The notes beneath the pieces were generated by a model, which saw only the letters and a program-made list of their open reading frames with translations, was not told the DNA's origin and did no database searches. Shown in pieces: positions 1-7,017 of a stretch of DNA of 31,330 nucleotides; position 1 is the stretch's first letter, and each line of letters starts with the position of its first letter. Where the stretch lies: the NCBI GenBank assembly GCA_050743125.1, contig JBOGEB010000027.1, positions 1-31,330 of the forward strand, written 5' to 3'. This DNA comes from JBOGEB01 sp050743125. GTDB taxonomy: Bacteria > Actinomycetota > Nitriliruptoria > Euzebyales > Egibacteraceae. Position numbers and translations under genes: made by a program.

Positions 1-100
1 TTTCGATGCGGGGCGCGCGTGTGAGCAGCTCGCTGTCCAGGTCGAGCAGTTTGTCCGCCACGCCGTCGGCCGCGTCAGGGTCCAGAAAGATCCGCGACAT
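1..100 (-). CDS. Partial hypothetical protein, N-terminal 33 residues
   Basis: An open frame starts with ATG at 98-100 and runs off the left edge. It begins MSRIFLDPDAADGVADKLL and is acidic and leucine-rich, so probably helical. I do not recognise the family. The start is supported by a TAGGCT box exactly 7 nt upstream, the same arrangement as at bioA. It is divergent from the small helical protein at 172, and the two could be functional partners. That pairing is inference from position only. Confidence 0.5.
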   Translation of the reverse strand, partial: MSRIFLDPDAADGVADKLLDLDSELLTRAPRIE

Positions 101-107
101 CTGGGGC

Positions 108-113
108 AGCCTA
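108..113 (-). promoter_or_regulatory. Candidate -10 box (TAGGCT) for the leftmost minus-strand gene
   Basis: TAGGCT read on the minus strand is followed by 7 nt and then the ATG at 100. This spacing would place the transcription start at or next to the start codon, giving a leaderless mRNA. No Shine-Dalgarno sequence precedes the ATG. The same hexamer and spacing recur before bioA. Confidence 0.4.
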
Positions 114-139
114 CGACAGCCGGCACCTCGACTGTCGCA

Positions 140-163
140 CAGCGGCATAAACAGCGGCATAAA
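140..163. repeat. Tandem 12-bp direct repeat in a divergent promoter
   Basis: CAGCGGCATAAA occurs twice in perfect tandem between two divergent genes. The second copy runs into the TAAATT box of the rightward gene. Period 12 is close to one helical turn, so it could be a regulator site or a duplicated promoter element. Nothing in the sequence identifies the regulator. Confidence 0.5.
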
Positions 164-165
164 TT
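160..165 (+). promoter_or_regulatory. Candidate -10 box (TAAATT) for the gene at 172
   Basis: TAAATT fits TANNNT and sits 6 nt before the ATG at 172, consistent with a leaderless transcript. There is no convincing Shine-Dalgarno sequence, only a weak GGAC. Confidence 0.4.
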
Positions 166-171
166 GGACGC

Positions 172-489
172 ATGAGCAGCCCCGACGAGCTGTGGCGGGA
201 GGCCGAGCGCCTGGACCGTGAGGCCCAGCGCACCGACGACCTCGCGGCTGCGCTTCGGACGGAGGCACGCCTGCTGCCCGAGGGGATCGAGCTCGCCACG
301 CGGTGGATCACCGAGTCGGTCTGGGAGAGCTCGGTCGCCGACCAGGCCCGCGCGATGCTGAGCCGGGAAGCGGGCTCCGTCCATCAAGGCGCCAGCGACC
401 TCGTCCGCGCGGCGATGGAGCTTGAACGCCGGGCGGACGACCTCCGCCACCTGGCCCATCAGCACCGCCGCCAGGCCGAGGCGCGCTAA
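172..489 (+). CDS. Small helical protein, possibly WXG100-like
   Basis: A 105-residue protein rich in Ala, Arg, Glu and Leu, with no signal peptide or membrane segment. Residues 45-100 hold a W-x-S-S-x-A-D-x-A-R-x-x-L pattern followed by a long amphipathic helix with many alanines. This resembles the helical hairpins of WXG100/ESX-like small proteins, but the match is by pattern only. The ATG is preferred because a TANNNT box lies 6 nt upstream. Its TAA stop overlaps the stop codon of the convergent bioB (487-489 against 486-488). A general coiled-coil hypothetical protein is an equally fair description. Confidence 0.6.
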   Translation: MSSPDELWREAERLDREAQRTDDLAAALRTEARLLPEGIELATRWITESVWESSVADQARAMLSREAGSVHQGASDLVRAAMELERRADDLRHLAHQHRRQAEAR

Positions 490-1487
490 AGCAGCCCGGT
501 CAGCGCCTTCACCGGAACCTGGAGTCCGTGGAGCATCTGGAGGTCCTCGGCGGCCGGGCGGCCGAGCGTGGTGAGGTAGTTGCCGACGATCATGCCGTTC
601 GCGCCGCCGAGGATGCCGGCCGCCTGAAGGTCGCCGAGGACGATCTCACGCCCGCCGGCGTAGCGCAGCGTGGCGAACGGGATCACCAGCCTGAGCAGGG
701 CAATCCCGTGGAGCGCCTCGGGGGGGGACAACAGCGGCGCCTGCTCGAGCGGCGTGCCAGGCCGGGGGTTCAGGAAGTTGACCGGCACCTCGGCGGGCTC
801 CAGCTCGCGCAGCGCGAGCGCGAGTTCGGCCCGCTGGCGGGGCGTCTCGCCCATCCCCAGCAGCCCACCCGAGCACAGCTCCATCCCTGCCTCGCACACC
901 CAGGCGCAGGTGTCCCACCGCTCCTGCCACGTGTGGGTCGTGCAGATCTGCGGGAAGAAGCTCTCGGCCGTCTCGAGGTTGTGGTTGTACCGGACCACTC
1001 CGGCGGTGGCCAGCGTGTGGGCCTGCTCGCGGGTGAGGATGCCGGCGGACACCGCGACCTCGAGATCGGTCTCGGCGTGGATCGCCTCGACCGAGGACAG
1101 GATGTGCGCCATCGCCTTCTCGTCCGGCCCTCTGATCGCGAGGACCAGGCAGAACTCCGTCGCGCCACCCGCTTGCGCGGCGGTGGCGGCGCCGACCACC
1201 TGGTCGCGTGACAGGTACGGCTGGGGCTTCACGGGCGTGTTGAACGCCGCCGACTGCGAGCAGAACGCGCAGTCCTCGGGGCAGCCGCCCGTCTTGGTCG
1301 AGAGGATCGACTCGAGGGACACCAGCTCGCCGCACCACGCGACGCGGACGCGGTGTGCGAGGTCGAGCAGCCGGGGCAGAGCGCCCGTGTCCTCTGCGAG
1401 GTCAGCGAGCGCGTACGCCTGATCGGCGTCGATGAGTTCGCGGCGGTCGAGCAGGGCAGCCTCGACGTCGTTGAGCAGGGGGGTCAT
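486..1487 (-). CDS. bioB: Biotin synthase BioB
   Basis: Radical-SAM enzyme for the last step of biotin synthesis, inserting sulfur into dethiobiotin. The CxxxCxxC motif (GGCPEDCAFCSQS) gives Cys69, Cys73 and Cys76 as ligands of the [4Fe-4S]/SAM cluster. FCLVLAIRG (Cys113), YNHNLE (167-172), ELCSGGLLGMGET (Cys205) and RYAGGRE (Arg275) match the family. Length is 333 residues, normal for BioB. The residue equivalent to E. coli Cys128, a ligand of the sulfur-donating [2Fe-2S] cluster, is Ala145 when aligned gap-free from YNHNL. I chose ATG 1487 because it overlaps the bioD stop as ATGA; a GTG at 1493 would add two residues. It is the last gene of the operon and converges on the gene at 172. Confidence 0.95.
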   Translation of the reverse strand: MTPLLNDVEAALLDRRELIDADQAYALADLAEDTGALPRLLDLAHRVRVAWCGELVSLESILSTKTGGCPEDCAFCSQSAAFNTPVKPQPYLSRDQVVGAATAAQAGGATEFCLVLAIRGPDEKAMAHILSSVEAIHAETDLEVAVSAGILTREQAHTLATAGVVRYNHNLETAESFFPQICTTHTWQERWDTCAWVCEAGMELCSGGLLGMGETPRQRAELALALRELEPAEVPVNFLNPRPGTPLEQAPLLSPPEALHGIALLRLVIPFATLRYAGGREIVLGDLQAAGILGGANGMIVGNYLTTLGRPAAEDLQMLHGLQVPVKALTGLL

Positions 1488-2095
1488 GGGCACCGGAGTC
1501 TAGGACTCACAGAGAGGTCGGCGAGGTCCAGCTCCGGGACCACCGCGAGCACCGGCGCGAGCGCGGCGAGCGCGTCAAGGTTGGTCCGCTCTACGACGCC
1601 CGGGGCGGTGGGGTAGCGGCTCACGACGATGCCTTGAACGCGCAGCCCGCGCGCCCACGCGGCCTCGCACGTCAGGCGGGTGTGGTTGAGCGTGCCGAGG
1701 CCGGGCCGCGCGACGACGACGAGCGGGAGGCCGAGGTCGGCCGCGAGATCGGCGAGCGTCGTCCCGTCCGTGCCGAGCTCGACGAGCAGCCCGCCCGCGC
1801 CCTCGCCGACGACGTCGTCGAGGCCCGAGAACGCACCGAGCAGGTGGGCGCGCGTGACCCTTGCGCCGGCGCGGGCGGCGGCCACCGCGGGGGCGAGCGC
1901 CTCGGCGAACCCCGGTCCCTGCCGGGTGGGGCAGCCCGCGAGGCGCGCGACGACCTCGACGTCCGGCTCGTCGATGGCCAAGCCGGTCTGGACCGGCTTC
2001 ACGTACGTGCAGCCGGGGCGGTTCCGGCAGAGCAGCGCAGCGACGACGGTCTTGCCGACGCCGGTGTCGGTGCCGGTGACGAGCAGCCCCCTCAT
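1484..2095 (-). CDS. bioD: Dethiobiotin synthetase BioD
   Basis: ATP-dependent carboxylase that closes the ureido ring of 7,8-diaminopelargonate to give dethiobiotin. The P-loop is GTDTGVGKT (residues 8-16, Lys15). KPVQTG (33-38) and GEGAGGLLVE are the family's nucleotide and substrate-binding signatures. It has 203 residues, slightly short of the usual 210-235. The start is ATG 2095, overlapping the bioF stop as ATGA; the open frame extends far upstream, but only as a shadow of bioF. Its own stop overlaps the bioB start the same way. A 20-bp perfect hairpin ends 8 nt before this ATG and no Shine-Dalgarno is visible, so translation probably depends on ribosomes arriving from bioF. Confidence 0.93.
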   Translation of the reverse strand: MRGLLVTGTDTGVGKTVVAALLCRNRPGCTYVKPVQTGLAIDEPDVEVVARLAGCPTRQGPGFAEALAPAVAAARAGARVTRAHLLGAFSGLDDVVGEGAGGLLVELGTDGTTLADLAADLGLPLVVVARPGLGTLNHTRLTCEAAWARGLRVQGIVVSRYPTAPGVVERTNLDALAALAPVLAVVPELDLADLSVSPRLRCP

Positions 2096-3264
2096 CGCGC
2101 GGCTTGTGCGCTGGATCTCGGCGCCGTACCGCCGAGATCCAGCGCACAACGGACGGCGCGGTCGATCTCGGCCTCGGTGTGCGCGGCTGAGATCGCGAAG
2201 CGCAGCCGGGCGGTGCCGGGCGGCACGGTCGGCGGGCGGATCGGGACGACGAGGAGGCCGGCCTCGGCGAGCGCCGCCGAGGCGCGCAGCGCGGCCTCCG
2301 GCTCGCCGAGCACGAGCGGCACGACGCACGCGGCCGGCTCGGCGACCCCGAGGCCGGCGGCGAGCCGCCTGGCCAGCCGCAGGGCCGTCGCGCGCCGCCA
2401 CGGCTCGGCGGCGGCGATATCGAGCGCCTGGAGCGCGGCCCCGACCACAGCCGGCGCCGGCGCGGTGTCGAAGACAAACCCCCGGGCCCGGTTGCGCAGC
2501 CAGTCGCAGAGGGTCATGGCGCCGGCGACGTAGCCACCCGCCGCCCCGAACGCCTTCGACAGCGTCCCGAGCTGGACGCTTACCCGACCGGCGCACCCCT
2601 GCGCCGCCGCCGTGCCGCGCCCGTCCGGGCCGAGGACCCCACAGCCGTGTGCGTCGTCGACGATGACCATGGCTCCGTGCGCCTCGGCGACCGCGCAGAG
2701 ACCGGCCAGGTCGGCCGCGTCCCCGCCCATCGAGAAGACCCCGTCCGTGATGACGAGCCGGCGGCGCGCGGTTCGTTCGGTCGTGGCGAGCAGCCGGTCG
2801 AGCGCCGCGACGTCCCGGTGCGGGTAGACGTGCACCTGCGCGCGGGACAGCCGGCACCCGTCGATGATCGAGGCGTGGTTGAGTGCGTCACTGAACACCG
2901 CGTCACCCCGGCCGACCAGCGCGGGGATCGTGCCGGCGTTCGCGAGGTAGCCGGACGAGAACACGACGGCGTCCTCGGTGCGCTTCCACCGGGCGATCGC
3001 TCGCTCGAGCTCTCGGTGGAGCTCGGTCCCGCCGGTGACGAGCCGGGACGCTCCTGACCCCGCACCCCATGTGCCCGCCGCGTCCCGCGCTGCCTCGACG
3101 ACCCGCGGGTCGCCCGCGAGCCCGAGGTAGTCGTTGCTCGACAGGTTTACGAGCCCGTCCACGAGCGGCCCCGCCCCGGTCGTCCGGTGCCGCAGTGCCC
3201 GCCGCAAGCCCGCCGTCTCCAGCTCGCACAGCGCCGCCCCGATCCAGCCGAGCGGGTCACCCAT
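2092..3264 (-). CDS. bioF: 8-amino-7-oxononanoate synthase BioF
   Basis: PLP enzyme of the alpha-oxoamine synthase family. It condenses pimeloyl thioester with alanine to give 8-amino-7-oxononanoate. The PLP lysine is Lys237 in GTLSKAFGAAGGY; VDDAHGCG (202-209, Asp204/His206) and DALNHAS (His130) are the cofactor-binding motifs. Length is 390 residues, as expected. The start is ATG 3264, eight bases inside the end of vapC, since the protein begins MGDPLGWIGAAL with the typical N-terminal helix; the open frame upstream is vapC shadow. The C-terminus (ALDLGGTAPRSSAQAAR) lies inside the perfect hairpin at 2104-2149 and looks unlike the family, so the hairpin may have replaced the original 3' end. 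Confidence 0.94.
   Translation of the reverse strand: MGDPLGWIGAALCELETAGLRRALRHRTTGAGPLVDGLVNLSSNDYLGLAGDPRVVEAARDAAGTWGAGSGASRLVTGGTELHRELERAIARWKRTEDAVVFSSGYLANAGTIPALVGRGDAVFSDALNHASIIDGCRLSRAQVHVYPHRDVAALDRLLATTERTARRRLVITDGVFSMGGDAADLAGLCAVAEAHGAMVIVDDAHGCGVLGPDGRGTAAAQGCAGRVSVQLGTLSKAFGAAGGYVAGAMTLCDWLRNRARGFVFDTAPAPAVVGAALQALDIAAAEPWRRATALRLARRLAAGLGVAEPAACVVPLVLGEPEAALRASAALAEAGLLVVPIRPPTVPPGTARLRFAISAAHTEAEIDRAVRCALDLGGTAPRSSAQAAR
2104..2149 (-). promoter_or_regulatory. 20-bp perfect stem-loop at the bioF 3' end, just before bioD
   Basis: Arms at 2104-2123 and 2130-2149 are perfectly complementary, with a 6-nt loop (CCGTAC). It codes for the last residues of BioF and ends 8 nt before the bioD ATG. 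No T-run follows, so it is not a classical terminator. Likely roles are controlling bioD translation, stabilising mRNA, or being a short hairpin repeat. The arm start GCTTGTGCGCTGG recurs as a single arm at 10010-10022. Confidence 0.75.
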
Positions 3265-3676
3265 CCGCGGGCAGGACGGTGAAGGTGCCGCCCTGCAGGG
3301 GCTTGACCATGCGGAAGCAGCGATGGTCGAAGCTCGCGACGCGACGCGTGCCCAATCGGTGGGCGAGCACAATGAGCGACGCGTCACCCAGCCCTAGCTG
3401 CAGATCGCGATACTGCCGCGCGACGTCTCTTGCGAGCCGCAGCTCTGACCGCCCGAGACACTCCACCGCCAGCGCTCCCTCGGCGAGGTCATCAAGAAAC
3501 TGGAGCTCGACGTCGATGCCCAGCCGCGTCAACACAAGGTGATCGGCTTCCGCGGCGACGGCTTCGGAGGTGACCAGCGGCCCCTCAGTTCGCAGGAGAG
3601 CGGCAACGACCTGGTGGTTCGGATCATTGGCGTCAGTCCCGGCGTAGAGGGCGCTCGCATCGACGATGAGCGTCAA
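3257..3676 (-). CDS. vapC: PIN-domain ribonuclease toxin, VapC-like
   Basis: A 139-residue PIN domain, predicted to be a Mg-dependent RNase acting as the toxin of a type II module. The acidic site is visible as Asp6 (IVDASAL), Glu43, Asp98 (GLGDAS) and Asp117 (ASFDHR). The start ATGA overlaps the stop of the RHH antitoxin gene, the usual VapB-VapC coupling. Its 3' end overlaps the bioF start by 8 bp, so the module is translationally embedded in the biotin operon. The RNA target cannot be read from the sequence. Confidence 0.9.
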   Translation of the reverse strand: MTLIVDASALYAGTDANDPNHQVVAALLRTEGPLVTSEAVAAEADHLVLTRLGIDVELQFLDDLAEGALAVECLGRSELRLARDVARQYRDLQLGLGDASLIVLAHRLGTRRVASFDHRCFRMVKPLQGGTFTVLPADG

Positions 3677-3906
3677 CGCTGGCCCATGACCTCGTCATAG
3701 AGCGCATCCGCGTCCCAGGTGACGGGTGTCGGTCCGCCAGGACCGCGGCCCTTGCCCATGCTGTGAAAGGCCCGCTTCGGCGCCTCCCCGCAGATTCGCC
3801 GGACACCCTCGCGGATCAGCTCGGACTGCGACTTGCCGGTCACCGCAGAGACCCGCCGCAGCTCGGCCGCCTCTTCGTCGCTTAGGTACACCGTGGTTTT
3901 GCGCAT
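3673..3906 (-). CDS. vapB: Ribbon-helix-helix antitoxin, VapB/CopG-like
   Basis: A 77-residue protein. The N-terminal half (1-45) is a ribbon-helix-helix fold: the strand KTTVYLSDEE, then two helices ending in SQSELIREGVRRI. The C-terminal 30 residues, rich in Gly and Pro then acidic (DADALYDEVMGQR), would wrap the PIN toxin. It is expected to neutralise VapC and autorepress. A CCCTATAGGG palindrome touches its start codon and would be the natural operator. The stop overlaps the vapC start as ATGA. It starts only 3 nt after the bioA stop. Confidence 0.9.
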   Translation of the reverse strand: MRKTTVYLSDEEAAELRRVSAVTGKSQSELIREGVRRICGEAPKRAFHSMGKGRGPGGPTPVTWDADALYDEVMGQR

Positions 3907-3907
3907 G

Positions 3908-3919
3908 CCCTATAGGGTA
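3908..3919 (-). promoter_or_regulatory. Palindromic operator and -10 box of vapBC
   Basis: CCCTATAGGG (3908-3917) is a perfect 10-bp palindrome immediately before the vapB ATG. Read on the minus strand, TACCCT (3914-3919) is a TANNNT box 7 nt before the start. RHH binding here would block both polymerase and a leaderless start. The bioA stop codon lies within the palindrome. This gives vapBC, and possibly bioFDB, a promoter separate from that of bioA. Confidence 0.55.
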
Positions 3920-5253
3920 CCAGTCACGTCCCGCACGGCCCGCAGCAGCGTGGCGACCAGGAAGCGCAGCTCGTCAGGGCTCATCGCGAGCGCTGGCATG
4001 ACGACAAGCACGTCGCCCAGCGGGCGGATCGCCAGGCCGAGGTCGCGCGCGCGGCGGCAGACCCGCGCGCCGACCTGCGCCTGGGGCGGGAACGGCGTGC
4101 GCGTCCCCCGGTTGCCGACCAGCTCGATCCCGGCCATCAGCCCGCGTTGGCGGATGTCGCCGACGTGCTCCAGCCCCTCGAACGCCTTGAGTTCTACCGC
4201 CAGGAGTTCGGCCAGCGCACGCGCGCGGCCGAGGACGTCTTCGCGCTCGAACAGATCCAGGCTCGCGAGCGCGACCGCGGCCGCGAGCGGGTTGCCCGAG
4301 TAGCTGTGGCCGTGGAAGAACGTCCGCCCCTCGCCGAGGAACGCCTCGAAGACCTCCGCGGTCGCCAGCGTGGCCGACATCGGCAGGTACCCGCCGGTCA
4401 GGCCCTTGCCGAGCGCGAGCAGGTCCGGTGCCACGTCCTCGGCCGCGCACGCGAACATCGTCCCCGTCCGCCCGAATCCGGTCGCGACCTCGTCAGCAAT
4501 GAGCAGCGCCCCGTGGCGGCGGGTGATCTCGGCCACCCGCGTGAGGTGGCCGTCCGGCGCCGTGACGATCCCCGCCGCACCCTGGACGAGCGGCTCGACG
4601 ATGACCGCCGCCACCCGGTCCCCGTCGCGGTCGAGCACGTCCTCCAGGGTGTCGGCGCACGCGAGCGCACAGGACGGGTAGGACAGGTCCAGCGGGCACC
4701 GGTAGCAGTACGGCTGAGCGAACGCGTAGGTCGGGAAGAGCAGCGGCCGGAAGATGTCGTGGAACGCGTCTATGTGGCCGACGCTCACCGCCCCGAGCGT
4801 GTCGCCGTGGTACGCGTCGCCCATCGACACGAACAGCGACCGCCCAGGCTCACCGCGGAAGCGCCAGTACGCGTACGCCATCTTCAGCGCGACCTCGACC
4901 GCGCTCGCGCCGGACTCGGAGAAGAACACCCGCTCCAGCCCGGGTGGCGCGAGCGCGACGAGCCGCGCGGCCAGCTCCACCGCCGCCGGGTTCGCGAGGC
5001 CGAGGAAGGTCGTGTGCGCCACCCGCTCGACCTGCGCGATGAGGGCCTGGTCCAGCTCGGCCCGCCGGTGCCCGTGCACGTTCACCCACAGAGAGGAGTT
5101 TCCGTCGAGGTACCGCCGCCCGTCGGTGTCGACCAGCCAGCACCCCTGTGCCCGCTCGATCACCAGCGGCTCGTCGGCCACCCACTGGTCCATCCGCGTG
5201 AACGGGTGCCACACGTACCGCCGGTCGAGATCCCGCAACCGCTCCGTGTCCAT
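3910..5253 (-). CDS. bioA: Adenosylmethionine-8-amino-7-oxononanoate aminotransferase BioA
   Basis: Class III PLP aminotransferase making 7,8-diaminopelargonate, normally with SAM as amino donor. The PLP lysine is Lys283 in ALGKGLTGGYLPMS, with Asp254 in ADEVATGFGRTG. WHPFTRM near residue 15, SLWVNVHGHRR (54-64) and the Cys-rich stretch YCYRCPLDLSYPSCALAC are typical of BioA rather than generic omega-aminotransferases. Length is 447 residues. ATG 5253 was chosen over the longer frame because a TAGGCT box lies 7 nt upstream and the protein begins at the usual place. First gene of the biotin operon, with vapB starting 3 nt after its stop. Confidence 0.95.
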   Translation of the reverse strand: MDTERLRDLDRRYVWHPFTRMDQWVADEPLVIERAQGCWLVDTDGRRYLDGNSSLWVNVHGHRRAELDQALIAQVERVAHTTFLGLANPAAVELAARLVALAPPGLERVFFSESGASAVEVALKMAYAYWRFRGEPGRSLFVSMGDAYHGDTLGAVSVGHIDAFHDIFRPLLFPTYAFAQPYCYRCPLDLSYPSCALACADTLEDVLDRDGDRVAAVIVEPLVQGAAGIVTAPDGHLTRVAEITRRHGALLIADEVATGFGRTGTMFACAAEDVAPDLLALGKGLTGGYLPMSATLATAEVFEAFLGEGRTFFHGHSYSGNPLAAAVALASLDLFEREDVLGRARALAELLAVELKAFEGLEHVGDIRQRGLMAGIELVGNRGTRTPFPPQAQVGARVCRRARDLGLAIRPLGDVLVVMPALAMSPDELRFLVATLLRAVRDVTGTL

Positions 5254-5260
5254 GGTGCGC

Positions 5261-5266
5261 AGCCTA
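5261..5266 (-). promoter_or_regulatory. Candidate -10 box (TAGGCT) of the bio operon
   Basis: TAGGCT on the minus strand is followed by 7 nt and the bioA ATG, implying a leaderless mRNA. I saw no BirA-type or other long inverted operator in the 87 bases upstream. Confidence 0.4.
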
Positions 5267-5340
5267 GAGCGCGGCCCGCGCGGCGGCTCGGGCATACTCC
5301 ATACTCAAGGAGTTCATCTGCCGTACGATCGACTGCTGCA

Positions 5341-5472
5341 ATGCAAGAACGTAACCTGGACGCCGCCCTCGAAGCTATTCAGCAGGCTGCGGGCGCGTGG
5401 CAGGATCGGGACTTCTACGGCGAGGAATACGTCGAACGGATGCGACCCGGGCGCCGTCCCGAGCGCTCATAG
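5341..5472 (+). CDS. Possible 43-residue peptide in the bioA-lpdA gap
   Basis: The 327-base divergent gap 5254-5580 holds one plausible small frame, starting MQERNLDAALEAIQQAAG and ending in EEYVERMRPGRRPERS. The amphipathic start and the GAWQDRDFYGEEYVERMR stretch recall the toxin-binding tail of VapB-type antitoxins. There is no clear start signal: an AAGGAG at 5309-5314 is too far upstream. It could be the truncated end of an antitoxin gene or not a gene. The gap also contains a tandem CATACTC/CATACTC (near 5294-5307); I see nothing else in it. Confidence 0.3.
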   Translation: MQERNLDAALEAIQQAAGAWQDRDFYGEEYVERMRPGRRPERS

Positions 5473-5580
5473 CCCGAGCGCTCATAGAGCGGCGCAGGTA
5501 GGGACCGCTCCACTGGAGCCTCGTGGTGAGAGCCGAGGTGCTCGCGGACCTGCGTGCCCCATACTGAGGACCTTCCTGAC

Positions 5581-7017
5581 ATGAGCGGGCGGTTGCGGAT
5601 TGTGATCCTCGGCGGGGGACCGGGGGGGTACGAGGCTGCGCTGGTGGCCGCCGAGCACGCAGCGGACGTGACCGTCGTCACCAACCAGGGGCTGGGCGGC
5701 AACAGCGTGCTGTGGGACTGCGTCCCGTCGAAGGCGCTGGTCTCCTCGGCGGAGGCGATGGGGTGGATGCAGGCCGCGCACCGCCTGGGCGTCCGCTCCC
5801 CGACCGGAGCGGACATCGCCGCCAAGGCAGGCGTCGACATGGGCGCGGTGATGGACCGCGTGCAGGCCCTCGCGCGGGACCAGTCCGAGGGCATCGCCAA
5901 GCGGGTCTCCAGCGAGGGCGTGCGCGTCGTCGAGGGCGTCGGGCGGCTCGCTGGGAGACAGACGGTCGAGGTCACGTGCCCCGACGATCGGACTCGCGTC
6001 CTACCAGCCGACGTCGTGCTCGTCGCCACCGGGAGCCACCCGCGGGTCCTGGGCTTTGCTCGCCCCGACGGGGAGCGGGTGTTCACCTCGCGGGAGCTGT
6101 TCGCCCTGCGGAAGGTGCCCCGCCGGCTCATCGTCGTCGGCTCGGGCGCGACCGGCGCCGAGTACGCGCACGCGTTCGCACGCTTCGGCTCAGAGGTGCA
6201 CCTGGTCTCGAGCCGGGACCAGATCCTCCCGAGCGAGGACCCTGACGCCGCCAAGCGCATCGAGGACAGCTTCGAGCGCTGGGGCATGACGATCCACCGG
6301 CGGCGGCGCGCCGTCGACATGGAGCGCAGCGCCGACGGCGTGCGCGTGAGGATCGGCGAGCAGGAGTGGATCGAGGGCAGCCACGCCCTGTACTGCGTCG
6401 GCCAGGTGCCCTCGTCCAGGGGAGTGGGGCTGGAGGCGGCCGGCGTCGAGCTCGACGAGCGCGGCGCGATCCCCGTCGACGGCGTCAGCCGCACGAACGT
6501 CCACACGATCTACGCCGCTGGCGACGTCACGGGGGGGATCATGCTCGCGACCACCGCGGCGATGCAGGGCCGCATCGCGATGTGGCACGCGCTCGGGATG
6601 GCGGTCGTGCCGCTCCGACGCGACGCGATCGCGGCGTGCATCTTCACCCATCCCGAGGTCGCGTCGGTGGGGATGAACGCGGGAGAGGCCGAGTCCTCGC
6701 AGTTGCCCGTCGAGAGGGTCTGCCTCCCGCTCGCCGGCAACTCGCGCGCGAAGATGGCCGAAGGCACGGACGGGTTCGTCAAGATCTACGCGTTGGCGGG
6801 GTCAGGGACCGTCCTCGGCGGGCTGGTCGTGGCCGACCGCGCGAGCGAGCTCATCACCCCGCTCAGCATCGCGGTCTTCAACCGGCTCTCCGTCAGCCAG
6901 CTCGCGTACGCGTTCTCGATCTACCCGTCGCTGTCCGGGAGCGTCCAGGAGACCGCCCGCCTCCTGATGGAAGGCACCGGTCTGACAACAGGTCGCGGGA
7001 CGGGCGAGGCGGGCTAG
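5581..7017 (+). CDS. lpdA: LpdA-like NAD(P)H quinone oxidoreductase (flavoprotein disulfide reductase family)
   Basis: FAD/NAD(P)-binding protein of 478 residues with the pyridine nucleotide-disulfide oxidoreductase layout. The FAD motif is ILGGGPGGYEAAL (9-21), the NAD(P) motif VVGSGATGAEYAHAF, the second FAD motif IYAAGDVTGG, and the C-terminal dimerisation domain contains AYAFSIYPSLS. The redox CxxxxC of lipoamide dehydrogenases is absent: the sequence GLGGNSVLWDCVPSK keeps Cys47, but the first position is Ser42. That matches mycobacterial LpdA (Rv3303c), a quinone reductase, rather than an E3 subunit. ATG 5581 is preferred, with GAGGA about 11 nt upstream; a GTG at 5554 would add nine residues. 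Its 3' end overlaps the convergent membrane gene by 216 bp. Confidence 0.88.
   Translation: MSGRLRIVILGGGPGGYEAALVAAEHAADVTVVTNQGLGGNSVLWDCVPSKALVSSAEAMGWMQAAHRLGVRSPTGADIAAKAGVDMGAVMDRVQALARDQSEGIAKRVSSEGVRVVEGVGRLAGRQTVEVTCPDDRTRVLPADVVLVATGSHPRVLGFARPDGERVFTSRELFALRKVPRRLIVVGSGATGAEYAHAFARFGSEVHLVSSRDQILPSEDPDAAKRIEDSFERWGMTIHRRRRAVDMERSADGVRVRIGEQEWIEGSHALYCVGQVPSSRGVGLEAAGVELDERGAIPVDGVSRTNVHTIYAAGDVTGGIMLATTAAMQGRIAMWHALGMAVVPLRRDAIAACIFTHPEVASVGMNAGEAESSQLPVERVCLPLAGNSRAKMAEGTDGFVKIYALAGSGTVLGGLVVADRASELITPLSIAVFNRLSVSQLAYAFSIYPSLSGSVQETARLLMEGTGLTTGRGTGEAG

Noticed and set aside
2104..2149. Rho-independent terminator between bioF and bioD
   Set aside because: No T-run follows the stem, and the next genes are joined by ATGA overlaps, so termination here is unlikely.
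5254..5340. BirA-type or long palindromic biotin operator before bioA
   Set aside because: No long inverted repeat there, and the birA in this window has no DNA-binding domain.
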